DNA of 64,000 nucleotides from an uncultured bacterium (lineage in GTDB: Bacteria > Planctomycetota > GCA-002687715): the NCBI GenBank assembly GCA_902826835.1, contig CADEGH010000008.1, positions 116,404 to 180,403 of the forward strand. The letters run 5' to 3'. A model generated the notes under the pieces. It made no database searches. It had not been told where the DNA came from and was given only the letters and a program-made list of their open reading frames with translations. Shown here one piece after another: positions 34,039-42,422 of this stretch. The translations under genes were made by a program, and so were the position numbers. Numbering within the stretch: position 1 is the first letter of the stretch; each line of letters starts with the position of its first letter.

Positions 34039-36369
34039 ATGTCGACTCGGAGTCATGGTGTCTTGCGCCTTGCGATCCTCTTTTCCGTCGCCCTTGTGTG
34101 CAGCGCGCGACCGGCGGCCGCCCAACCGGAACGCACGCCGCCGCTGCGGACGAGCGCGGAGCTGACCAAGCGTCTCCAGGAGATCCGCGGCGACATCGAA
34201 GCGTCGATGGGGTGGTCGATCGGGGACCAACCCGAAGTCGTGGTCGTGGACACCGAGACGATGCAGCGCATCGTGCTCGAAGAGGCGGTGATCGGCAGTG
34301 CGTGGCGCTTGCCCAAGCTCCGGGCGAAGACGCTGCGGATGGGCGAGAGTCTGAAGTTGACCGGGGTGGCGGAGGGCATCCTCGGCAAGGTCGATCTCGC
34401 GCGCGAGCTCATCCACATCAACCTCGACGTGATCTACGCGATTTCGCAGGTGGAGAGCCTCCGCTCCCTGGTCTGGTGCCAGGATTTTGTCGATGTCCTG
34501 CTCGCGCACGAGGCCGCGCACCTGGCGCAGGGGCGGCGCTATCCCTTCGCGCGGCTCTACTACGGAGCCTCCGAGGGGGCGCGGCCGGGCCTCAGCGCGA
34601 TTGCGGAGGGCCAGGCTCAGTACGTCGCTCGCAAGTTCGCCGAACGACGTGGCCTCACCGAGGTGCACGAGGCCTACACCGGTCTTCACACCGGGGCACA
34701 TCTGGACGCGCCGCCGCTTTTGAAGCCGCTGCTCGAGCTCATGGCGCAGGCGTCCTCGTTCTCCTACTTGCAGGGAGAGAAGTTCTATGCGGCGGCGGTG
34801 AAGCACTTTGGTGAGGAGATTGCCGGTCGAGCGCTGTGGGATCACGAGTTCCCGAGTCGGCAGCAAATCACGAGGCCCAGCCGCTACCTGAAGAGCGAGC
34901 GAGAACGGCGCGCCCAGGTCGAGGCACGGCCGCTTCACCGGATCCGGATCTCCTTATGGCACGACGATGCCCGACCGGTGCAGACGTCAGCCGAACTCCA
35001 TCTGTGGGCCGACGGTCCTGGATTTGAAGTGACGGTGGCCAAGGGAACCAACGGGCTTCTCGAGGCGATGGTCCCGGTGGGTGCCGAGTTACGCGGCGGC
35101 GCGCTCTTCGGCCCGTCACTGGAATGGGATGTCGTGCTCGGAGAACCGATCACGGCCCAGCCCGACGGAGCGTATCGGCTCGTCGTGGGGGGCGAACCTC
35201 GCCGGACCATCCTGGTGAGGGAGACGAAGACCGGGCAGCCAGTGAGCGGGGCCCGCGTGTGGGCCTCCCCCCGGGGCTTCCACCAATGGTCGGATCAGCG
35301 CATCGAAGTCACAGAGCCTTGGGCAGGGTTGTTCGAGATCACCGATGCGGCAGGAATCGCGGTGATACCCGTGATCGGGGCGGCAGCGCCGGATGAACAC
35401 GAGCTTTGGGTGCAGCGACCGGGTTTCGTGACGGAGATTCGCTCGCTTCCGGCCGAGAGTGTGCCCCAGGTGACCGTGGATCTCCACCCGGCGGGAGCAC
35501 TGCGCCTCGACTGGTCGATGAAGGGAGCCTCGGCGCTGCGGGAATTGAGCCTCGCGCGGGTTCCCTATCAGAGCCTGACGATCTGCCCTCTCGATTTGAG
35601 CATGGAGCCAGTCTCCACGGTCCCCCTCACACCTCCCCTCGAACTCGACAACCTGCTGCCGGGGCGCTACGAGATTGTCGCCCACTATCGCGGCGCTCCC
35701 TTTGCAGCGGGACTGCGTCACACCTTGGAAGTGCGCGCGGGAGCCAGCGCGCGGTACGAAGCTCCTCCCTTGCCGCCGCGGCTGGCGCAGAGTGTGGATC
35801 TGCGCATCGAGGTTCCCGAAGCTTGGCCGATTCCCGCGATTAGGGGGCTGCGATTCGAACCTTCGGACGGCGATTTCTACGATTCCGTGGGTTTTGCGAT
35901 GCTGCCGACACCGACGCGGGAAAACGGGCGCTTCGTCTTCCGCGTCACGCTGGAGCGCGGAGAGGGTGGTCCGTACACGGTGGCGCTCGTGCCGGCGGGA
36001 TTGGTCGACGAAATCGAGATCGAGGAATCGACGAGCGAGTCGGTGATCCTCGTGCCGGATCCGGTACCGCTCCGAGTCGAAGTGCTCCACGCGGACGGCT
36101 CGCTGCCACTGGAGCCGGTGTCGATATTCGTTCAACCCTGCGACGAAAGCGGCGAGCCCCTCTTCGAAGACGAGAGCGAGCTCGCGCGCATGCAGGGCGT
36201 GGAATGGGCGGATCCGCGGAGTGCGGAGTTCGTGCGCGCACCCGGTTGGCATCTGATCAGCGTGCACGACGATCTCGGGCGGTCAGGTCACCGCACGGTG
36301 AGGCTCGAGGGCGCGCAAGAAGGCGTGCCTAAGCGTGGGCAGTCGGTGGTCGTGCGCTTGAGCCATTGA
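34039..36369 (+). CDS. Secreted HExxH putative metallopeptidase, copy A of tandem pair
   Basis: This 776-residue protein has a Sec signal (residues 1-29, ending 'ARPAAAQ'). A helical domain carries a zincin motif HEAAH at 157-161 and a possible third ligand Glu in 'AIAEGQAQYVARKFA' (Glu about 190). After about residue 300 come several beta-sandwich regions like carboxypeptidase regulatory domains. I do not recognise a named peptidase family. The next gene is a clear paralogue, with the HExxH at the same residue number. TAGACT ends eight bases before the ATG, resembling a -10 box of a leaderless gene, although GAGG is also present. Confidence 0.7.
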   Translation: MSTRSHGVLRLAILFSVALVCSARPAAAQPERTPPLRTSAELTKRLQEIRGDIEASMGWSIGDQPEVVVVDTETMQRIVLEEAVIGSAWRLPKLRAKTLRMGESLKLTGVAEGILGKVDLARELIHINLDVIYAISQVESLRSLVWCQDFVDVLLAHEAAHLAQGRRYPFARLYYGASEGARPGLSAIAEGQAQYVARKFAERRGLTEVHEAYTGLHTGAHLDAPPLLKPLLELMAQASSFSYLQGEKFYAAAVKHFGEEIAGRALWDHEFPSRQQITRPSRYLKSERERRAQVEARPLHRIRISLWHDDARPVQTSAELHLWADGPGFEVTVAKGTNGLLEAMVPVGAELRGGALFGPSLEWDVVLGEPITAQPDGAYRLVVGGEPRRTILVRETKTGQPVSGARVWASPRGFHQWSDQRIEVTEPWAGLFEITDAAGIAVIPVIGAAAPDEHELWVQRPGFVTEIRSLPAESVPQVTVDLHPAGALRLDWSMKGASALRELSLARVPYQSLTICPLDLSMEPVSTVPLTPPLELDNLLPGRYEIVAHYRGAPFAAGLRHTLEVRAGASARYEAPPLPPRLAQSVDLRIEVPEAWPIPAIRGLRFEPSDGDFYDSVGFAMLPTPTRENGRFVFRVTLERGEGGPYTVALVPAGLVDEIEIEESTSESVILVPDPVPLRVEVLHADGSLPLEPVSIFVQPCDESGEPLFEDESELARMQGVEWADPRSAEFVRAPGWHLISVHDDLGRSGHRTVRLEGAQEGVPKRGQSVVVRLSH

Positions 36370-36577
36370 CGCGCGCGAGCCGGAGCGGTGATTCCGCGTC
36401 CTTGGGATGCGAAGCGCGACGGGGCCGAGGATCGCCGCAATCCTTCTGTGTTCCCTCGGATCGAAGCTGCCGCGGGGACGGGCCGAATCCGCGGTGAATT
36501 TGCAGAGAGCATTCCCTCGCGGCTCTCGGAGGCGCCTCGATTCCCAAGCCTCCGACGAAGCGGATAGAATGCCATCT

Positions 36578-38899
36578 ATGACGCAGGCAAATCGAGTTCG
36601 TGGGTTCGTGGCCGCCGTCGTGGCGTCAATCTTGTTCGGGTTGCACGCGACTTCGATCGGGGCGCAAACGAAGCGCGCCGCTCCCCTGAGAACGAGCGAG
36701 GAGCTCACGGCCCGATTGCGCGAACTTCAACCCGAGATCGAGGCCATCCTCGGTTGGCCACTCGGAGACGATCCCGAGGCGTTGGTGGTCGGCAACGCGG
36801 AGATGAGTCGGGTGGTGCTCGAAGAGGCGGTCATTCGCTCGGCGTGGCGACTGCCCAAGCTGAAGGCGAGTACGCTCCGGACGGGGGAGGAGATCAAGAC
36901 GGCCGCCCTGGCGGGAGCATTGCTAGGCAAGGTGGAATTGGCTCGCAATCGGGTCCTGATCAACTTGGATGTCATCAAGTCCATTTCCTACCTCGGGGAT
37001 CGCGACCTCATCTGGACGCAGGACTTTGTCGACGTGATCCTGGCGCACGAAGCGACCCACGTGGCGCAGAACCGCCGCTATTCCTTGGCCGCGACCTTCT
37101 TCGGGACGCCCCTCACCGAACTCGTCGGCTTTCAGGCCATCACCGAAGGACAGGCCCAATACGTCGCGCGCGAATTCGCGGTGAAACGAGGACTGCTCGA
37201 TGTGCACCGTGCCTACACCGGGATCCACACGGGGGAACACGTGGACGCGCCGCCACTCCTCAAGCCGCTACTGCAGGTCTTAGTGCAAGCTTCCGCGTTT
37301 GCCTACCTTCAAGGAGAGGAGTTCTACCGCGCGGTCGTTGCGAAATGGGGCGAAACCGAGGGACCGATTCGCCTCTACGAACACGCACTCCCGATCATGG
37401 ATCAAGTGACCCACCCCGAGCACTATTTCGCGGCCGAGCTTGCTCCGAAGCCGGTGCCAACGCCGCGGCCCACGCGGACGCTCGAAGTCGAACTTTGGCA
37501 CGACTCGGACAATCCGGTCGAAAGCGGTGGCGAGTTGCACCTATGGGCGAACGGGCCCAACTTCGAGGTGACCGTCGCACGGGGAGAAGAAGGCGCGGTG
37601 TTTGCCGATGTTCCCGAGGGAGCGGAACTCCGCTGCGGAGCCATCGCGGTCGCGGGAGTCCCTTGGGACGCGGTTTTGGGAGAGCCGGTCAAGCGCTTCG
37701 ACGGGGGCATCTACCGGGTGTTCGTGGGCGGGAAACCGCACGCCACGGCCTGTCTCCGCGATGCGATCACGGGGGAGTTGGTTTTGGGCGCGAAGCTGTT
37801 GCGATTTCCCCCCGAATTCCGGCTCTGGTCTCAGAGCCTCGACGAAGCCGAAGACTGGGGGACTCTCGAGGATTGGGGGACAACGGACGCCATTGGACTC
37901 GGTCGGTCCGAGGACGAGCCGCCTGAGCCCGAGGACTGGTTGATCACCCACCCCGACTACGCGCCCGAAGTGCGAATAGGCGGCGAGCACAGCGAGGTGC
38001 GCACGGTGGTACCCCTGAATCGCGGCGGACGGATGTTCGTCGATTGGGATCACGACGGATCGGGGGCGCTGCAATGGCTCTTGGTAGAGCGTGCGCCGTT
38101 CCAATTCGAGACCGTCGTACCTTTCCCCATGGATCGGGCCACGATCCGGGCGGCGAGTCTCAGGGAGGACTTCGACTCCGGTCCGCAGCTTCCCGGGTTC
38201 TATGTCGTTCGCGGGTTGTACCGGGAGTCGCCGTTTTCCGAGCCGGTCGAACGAACCGTCCAGGTCCGGCCATGGCAGTCGACTTACCTGAGCTTGCCGA
38301 AGTCGCCGCCGCGCCCGGCCCAGTCTCTTCAGCTTTCGATCGAGGTTCCCGCCGCTTGGCCGATTCCATCGACGCAAGTCCTGAGGGCGGAGTCGGCCGC
38401 ACTCGGGGGTGGACACTGGCAGCTCACGAACTTGCCCGCTCCGCAGTCCAAGGGGAAGGATCGGGTCTACCGGCTCACGATCCCATACGGGGAGGGCGAT
38501 CGGCTGCAAATCGCCATCCTGCCGGCCGGCTATCTGGCCGAGGTCATGGTCAAGGAAGGAGCTGAGGAGGCCACCGTCCGACTCCCGCCTCCCTCGCGAT
38601 TGCGAGTGGAGGTGGTTCGTGCCGACGGATCGAAGATCCTCCAGCCGGTGCGGGTCGGAGTGCACGGCTGCCAGGAGGATGACGAGCCTTTGGCCTACGA
38701 GTGGACCGACGCCCACAAAATGCAGGTTGCCGAGTGGGCGGATCCACAGGGCCTCGAGGTTCTTCGCGCGCCAGGTCGCTACCTCATCGAGGTTGAGCAG
38801 GAGTTTCTCGGCCGAGCGGAGGCGACCGTGGAACTCGGGGCGCGCGTGGCAGGGGGCAGCGATCCGACTTTGACCGTCTGTCTACGCATCCTGCGCTGA
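36578..38899 (+). CDS. Secreted HExxH putative metallopeptidase, copy B of tandem pair
   Basis: A 773-residue paralogue of the preceding protein, with a Sec signal ending near residue 30 ('ATSIGAQ'). It has 'PLRTSEELTARL' and 'VVLEEAVIRSAWRLPKLKA' blocks shared with copy A, HEATH at 157-161, and 'AITEGQAQYVAREFA' as the likely third-ligand helix. The beta-rich C-terminal half has diverged more. ATG 36578 was chosen because the upstream TAGAAT-to-ATG arrangement matches that of copy A and the signal peptide fits. Longer readings have no support. Both copies probably act outside the inner membrane. The substrate is unknown. Confidence 0.7.
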   Translation: MTQANRVRGFVAAVVASILFGLHATSIGAQTKRAAPLRTSEELTARLRELQPEIEAILGWPLGDDPEALVVGNAEMSRVVLEEAVIRSAWRLPKLKASTLRTGEEIKTAALAGALLGKVELARNRVLINLDVIKSISYLGDRDLIWTQDFVDVILAHEATHVAQNRRYSLAATFFGTPLTELVGFQAITEGQAQYVAREFAVKRGLLDVHRAYTGIHTGEHVDAPPLLKPLLQVLVQASAFAYLQGEEFYRAVVAKWGETEGPIRLYEHALPIMDQVTHPEHYFAAELAPKPVPTPRPTRTLEVELWHDSDNPVESGGELHLWANGPNFEVTVARGEEGAVFADVPEGAELRCGAIAVAGVPWDAVLGEPVKRFDGGIYRVFVGGKPHATACLRDAITGELVLGAKLLRFPPEFRLWSQSLDEAEDWGTLEDWGTTDAIGLGRSEDEPPEPEDWLITHPDYAPEVRIGGEHSEVRTVVPLNRGGRMFVDWDHDGSGALQWLLVERAPFQFETVVPFPMDRATIRAASLREDFDSGPQLPGFYVVRGLYRESPFSEPVERTVQVRPWQSTYLSLPKSPPRPAQSLQLSIEVPAAWPIPSTQVLRAESAALGGGHWQLTNLPAPQSKGKDRVYRLTIPYGEGDRLQIAILPAGYLAEVMVKEGAEEATVRLPPPSRLRVEVVRADGSKILQPVRVGVHGCQEDDEPLAYEWTDAHKMQVAEWADPQGLEVLRAPGRYLIEVEQEFLGRAEATVELGARVAGGSDPTLTVCLRILR

Positions 38900-39007
38900 A
38901 CCACCTTCCCTCCCTCCACTTCCGGCATTATGGTGAGCGCGGAATCCGACCCTTTGGGGGTGACTCCGAGTCATCCACACCCCCGGGCCGGAGTTGGGGA
39001 GACAGCC

Positions 39008-39538
39008 ATGGTTCTGTTGCGAGAACGCACCGTCGCGCTGCTGGTCGGAGCAGGCCTCGTTCTTTCGCTCAGTGGATGCTCGAACTGGGAAAGCCGCCAC
39101 ACGAAGGGCGTCGCCATCGGCGGTCTGGCCGGCGGCGGGCTCGGGGCGCTCGCGGGGAGCGCGCTGGGGTCTTGGGGGTGGGGCGCGGTGATCGGCGTGG
39201 GCGCCGGTGCCCTCGCCGGGTACATCATCGCGGAGGCTTCGGGTCCCGATGCTTCCGAAGCTCCGCGTCGGATGTCCGACGAAGCTCGGGCCGAGGGCGA
39301 ATCGGACAAGTACTTCGTCCAGGCGCGCAAAGCGAAGACCGCCGCCGAGTCCGAGTACTACTTGAAGCGGTCGATCGAGCTGAAGCCCACCGCGGCCGCC
39401 TACAACAACCTCGGCCTGCTCTACCTTCAAAACGGGGAGCGCGAGCGCGCGGTCTCCATGTGGGAGATGGCCCTCGACATCGACCCGGCCTACGTCCCGG
39501 CCAAAGAAAACCTGTCCCGCAACGCCAAGGCCGATTGA
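39008..39538 (+). CDS. Glycine-zipper, TPR-containing lipoprotein
   Basis: A 176-residue protein. A lipoprotein signal ends at 'LSLSGC' (Cys near residue 22). A Gly/Ala-rich stretch of two zipper-like helices follows (about residues 37-75, 'AIGGLAGGGLGALAGSALG'), of the kind that inserts in or packs against membranes. The C-terminal part has one to two TPR units ('AAYNNLGLLYLQNGERERAVSMWEMALDIDPAYVPAKENL'-like helices). ATG 39008 is preceded by GGGGAG. It is two bases upstream of a CPBP protease, so both probably form one operon. The role is unknown; an envelope assembly or stress role is plausible. Confidence 0.75.
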   Translation: MVLLRERTVALLVGAGLVLSLSGCSNWESRHTKGVAIGGLAGGGLGALAGSALGSWGWGAVIGVGAGALAGYIIAEASGPDASEAPRRMSDEARAEGESDKYFVQARKAKTAAESEYYLKRSIELKPTAAAYNNLGLLYLQNGERERAVSMWEMALDIDPAYVPAKENLSRNAKAD

Positions 39539-39540
39539 GC

Positions 39541-40257
39541 GTGGGGGACTCGATCGCGGGCCCTAGTGCCAAGGATCGCTACGTGGCGGGGGGCCTTCTC
39601 GCCTACACCGCGGTCGCCCTCACCGCGCTTGAGTACTTCGCGCTGCCTACGCGCGTTCAGGCCAGACTGACGGGTCGTGCGTGGGGGAGCCAGGGGCCCG
39701 TTTCGCTCGAAGCCGGCGTCACCTGGGCGCTCCTCTCGGTGGGGGCGTACCTCGTCCTGCCCTGGGCTCTGCTCATGATCCTCGGGTTTCGGCCCCGGGA
39801 CCTGGGACTTTTGTTCCGCGGCTTCGCGCGCCACCTCCCGGTCTATCTTGGCCTTTTCTTGCTCATGGTGCCGGCGCTCTGGCACGCGAGCGGCCAACCC
39901 GAATTCACCCGCACTTACCCGTTTGTGAGCGAGGCCCGGCGCGATCTCGGCGTCCTCCTCAGATTCGAGGCCGCCTACATTGCCCAGTTCTTTGCCCTGG
40001 AGGCCTTCTTCCGGGGAGCCTTGCTGTTCGGCCTGGAGCGCGCCGTAGGTCGCTTGGCGATCCCGATCATGGTGGTCCCCTACACCATGATCCACTTTCA
40101 CAAGCCGGTCCAGGAGTGCTTCGGAGCCGCGATCGCCGGGTTCGCCCTTGGGTACCTGGCGCTGCGCTACCGCTCGTTCCTCGGGGGCTTCCTCCTGCAC
40201 TCCCTGGTTGCGCTTTCGATGGATTTTCTGTCCGCCAAGGCCGCGGGCCTGTTCTGA
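39541..40257 (+). CDS. CPBP-family (Rce1-like) intramembrane metalloprotease
   Basis: This 238-residue membrane protein has about six to seven hydrophobic segments. The CPBP motifs are in place but reduced: 'FFALEAFFRGALLFGLE' stands for the usual EExxxR (only one Glu before FRG), 'PYTMIHFHKP' supplies the second-motif histidine, and 'GGFLLHSLVA' the last. Members cleave or modify peptides within membranes, and some give bacteriocin immunity. It starts at GTG 39541, two bases after the lipoprotein gene. The altered first motif makes catalysis uncertain. Confidence 0.75.
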   Translation: MGDSIAGPSAKDRYVAGGLLAYTAVALTALEYFALPTRVQARLTGRAWGSQGPVSLEAGVTWALLSVGAYLVLPWALLMILGFRPRDLGLLFRGFARHLPVYLGLFLLMVPALWHASGQPEFTRTYPFVSEARRDLGVLLRFEAAYIAQFFALEAFFRGALLFGLERAVGRLAIPIMVVPYTMIHFHKPVQECFGAAIAGFALGYLALRYRSFLGGFLLHSLVALSMDFLSAKAAGLF

Positions 40258-40338
40258 TCCGGACTCCTTTCCAAAAAACTTGGGTTGTTCGCGGTTGTTT
40301 TGAGTCTGGTATTCATGCCACCGAGGGAGGTGGACAGC

Positions 40339-41208
40339 ATGATCTCCAGATCCAGAGCAACGGCACACTTCCGTCCGACTCCGCGTGCGACCCCCGCGCC
40401 GGACTTTTCCAACTGGCCCGATGCACTCGCGGCGTTTACCGACGACTTGGTCGCCCGGGGCTACAGCGGGTACACGGTGCGGGATTACCGCGCCGATGTC
40501 GACAAGCTCGCGGGCATGTTGGAAGTCGCACCGGGGGAGGTCGCACGGACCGACCTCCAATTCCTGGCCGCGCGCCTCGCGGATGCCGGCACCCACGACC
40601 GAATCCGGCGTCGGCGCCTTTCGGCCTACGCACGATTCCTGTCGTTCTTGGATGCGCGGCGCACCAACCTCCGGGTCGTCCCGGAGTTTCTCCGCGGAAC
40701 CCTGCTCTCATCCGCCCAGGATCGGCTGGTGGTGAGCTTGATCGCCCTGGCGGGGCTGCGACCGATCGAGGTGGCCGACCTCGAGGGGAGGGATATCCGC
40801 TTGCGGCGAGGGGCGATCGTCTCCCGCGCGGGTTGGCGCATCGTGCCTATCCACCCTCGCGTCGCGGACGACTTCCGGGTCCTGAATGCGGAGTGCCCTC
40901 TGTCGGCGTATCGGGCCGTGCTCTCCGGTTGGAAGGGCTTTGCTCTGAACGGACGCACCGTCCACGCCCGGTTTCAGAAGATCGCCCAAGACCTAGGGCA
41001 GCCGGACGCGCGACCGGAGGACTTGCGGCGCGAGGTCGCCCAGGAACTCCTCCGGCAAGGCACGCCGGGGGGATTGGTGCGCGCGTTTCTGAGTAAGGAC
41101 CGCGGGCGCCCGATCGCCCCGAGGCAAGGTCGATTTGTCGACCTCACCTGTCTCTACGCGCGGCTGGTCTCGATAGGTCTCGATGCTCAGGCCGAGGCCG
41201 CGTCGTGA
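40339..41208 (+). CDS. Tyrosine-recombinase-like protein with degenerate active site
   Basis: A 289-residue protein with an N-terminal SAM-like DNA-binding region ('FTDDLVARGYSGYTVRDYRADVDKLAGML', residues 30-60) and a C-terminal integrase fold. The first catalytic Arg is seen in 'LAGLRPIEVADLE'. In the HxLRH box the sequence reads 'RPEDLRREVAQELLRQG', so Arg is kept but the His is lost. The LGH motif reads 'AFLSKDRG'. A possible Tyr is in 'LTCLYARL'. It may bind DNA without recombining it. ATG 40339 follows a strong GGGAGG site. No attachment-site repeats were seen around it. Its end overlaps the next, convergent gene by 22 bases. Confidence 0.65.
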   Translation: MISRSRATAHFRPTPRATPAPDFSNWPDALAAFTDDLVARGYSGYTVRDYRADVDKLAGMLEVAPGEVARTDLQFLAARLADAGTHDRIRRRRLSAYARFLSFLDARRTNLRVVPEFLRGTLLSSAQDRLVVSLIALAGLRPIEVADLEGRDIRLRRGAIVSRAGWRIVPIHPRVADDFRVLNAECPLSAYRAVLSGWKGFALNGRTVHARFQKIAQDLGQPDARPEDLRREVAQELLRQGTPGGLVRAFLSKDRGRPIAPRQGRFVDLTCLYARLVSIGLDAQAEAAS

Positions 41209-41639
41209 TCGGTGAACCGTCTCGACTCTAGCCGGTCGAAGAGCTCCTCGAACCATGTCGCCTTCAAGAGCTCGCGGCAGCGGTGTTCCTTGGCCGCGCG
41301 GTAGAGCATGCCCTTCAGCAGGGAGGGGCCGGTGTGTCCGGCCAAGACCTGCGCTTCGACCGCGTCGAGGCGGCGGCGGGTGCCCTCGTCCAGGTGCGGA
41401 TCCAGAGTCTTCCGCGCTTCGGCCGAGGCCTGGACCGTCCCTGCGAGGGACGTGGGCATGGCGAGCGCGCGGTCGAGCAGTTCTTCAATCTCCGCTGCGC
41501 TGCCGCGAGACTTTTTCAGGGCCTCGATTTTCGCCCAGAGTTCCGGGCTGCGGGCGCGGGCCTCAAGCCCCTCGTGGGCGAGGCGGACCTTCAGCCCTTC
41601 GTCCTTCAAGCGGGAGGCGGCTCCTTGACGTGCACTCAT
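41187..41639 (-). CDS. Hypothetical small helical protein
   Basis: I do not recognise this 150-residue protein. It is charged, rich in Leu, Ala, Arg and Glu, and looks all-helical, with no signal peptide or membrane segment. Cysteines are scarce. The ATG at 41639 was chosen because TACGCT ends seven bases upstream, the same leaderless-like arrangement seen at other starts here. The 3' end overlaps the recombinase-like gene tail-to-tail by 22 bases. The overlap makes one of the two 3' ends slightly uncertain, though both frames stay open and clean. Confidence 0.6.
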   Translation of the reverse strand: MSARQGAASRLKDEGLKVRLAHEGLEARARSPELWAKIEALKKSRGSAAEIEELLDRALAMPTSLAGTVQASAEARKTLDPHLDEGTRRRLDAVEAQVLAGHTGPSLLKGMLYRAAKEHRCRELLKATWFEELFDRLESRRFTDHDAASA

Positions 41640-41779
41640 CACGGGCAGCGTAGGGCATGAACCCACCCTTGTAAACCCCGGACCGCGCCCCGCTCTCTAC
41701 CGAGATCCAAACCTGGACAGGATGCATCCCTCGGCACTCGTCTCCCCGTTCCGATTGCCGGTCTGCGCCGGTTTGGGGG

Positions 41780-42409
41780 CTATCGCCGCGCGAGTTCGGC
41801 GGCGCGGCGGTGGATCTTGACGGCGAGTTCGCCGGCTTGGTCGAGGGTGCGGCCGACGGCGACAAATCCGTGGCCCTTGCGGATGATGTAGGTGTGGCTG
41901 CCCAATTCGACGGCGGTGTCGGCCGCGTCGTCTTTGGTGCCGAAGAGGCGCGCCTCGGCGGTGAGGGCCATCCGGAATTCACGAGCCAACTGGTCGGCGT
42001 GGCGGAGGACCAACTCGTCGTGACCGTGGAAGACCGCCATGACGTCGGAGCGGGCGGCGTAGATGCGCTCGTGCAGGAACGAGTCGCTCGAAGGCGCTTG
42101 GGTGCCGAGCACATGGATGACGTAGTCGTGCCACTCCGTGCGCACGACTTCGACGAAGGTCTTCCAGTCGAGGCCGGTCTTCAGCCGCGAGCGGGTCGGG
42201 GTGATGATGAACCCGGGAGGAGTACGGAACGAGAGATTGCCCGCACTCGCTCCGCCTTCGACCGGAGCCATCCCCTCGGCATCGAAGATCGAGCACCAGT
42301 GGATCAGACGATCCATGGCCTCGGGGTAGACGTTGGGGAGGCGGTCTCGGTGCTTCACCACGAACTTGTGGCGGATGCCGCACTCCCGGTTGCCTTCCAT
42401 CATGGCCAT
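41780..42409 (-). CDS. Class II aldolase/adducin-family protein
   Basis: A 209-residue cytoplasmic protein of the class II aldolase/adducin fold. It shows 'GGASAGNLSFRTPPGFIITPT' near residues 47-67, as in fuculose-phosphate aldolases ('.SGN.S.R..+G.+ITP'), then 'HERIYAARSDVMAVFHGHDE' with the His-x-His metal site, and 'GSHTYIIRKGHGFVAVGRTLDQA' with a further His. These are the zinc ligands of the family. The substrate (a sugar phosphate or a related keto compound) is unclear. ATG 42409 has AGGAA upstream. It starts 13 bases after acetyl-CoA synthetase, on the same strand. Confidence 0.8.
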   Translation of the reverse strand: MAMMEGNRECGIRHKFVVKHRDRLPNVYPEAMDRLIHWCSIFDAEGMAPVEGGASAGNLSFRTPPGFIITPTRSRLKTGLDWKTFVEVVRTEWHDYVIHVLGTQAPSSDSFLHERIYAARSDVMAVFHGHDELVLRHADQLAREFRMALTAEARLFGTKDDAADTAVELGSHTYIIRKGHGFVAVGRTLDQAGELAVKIHRRAAELARR

Positions 42410-42422
42410 CGTGGTCGATTCC

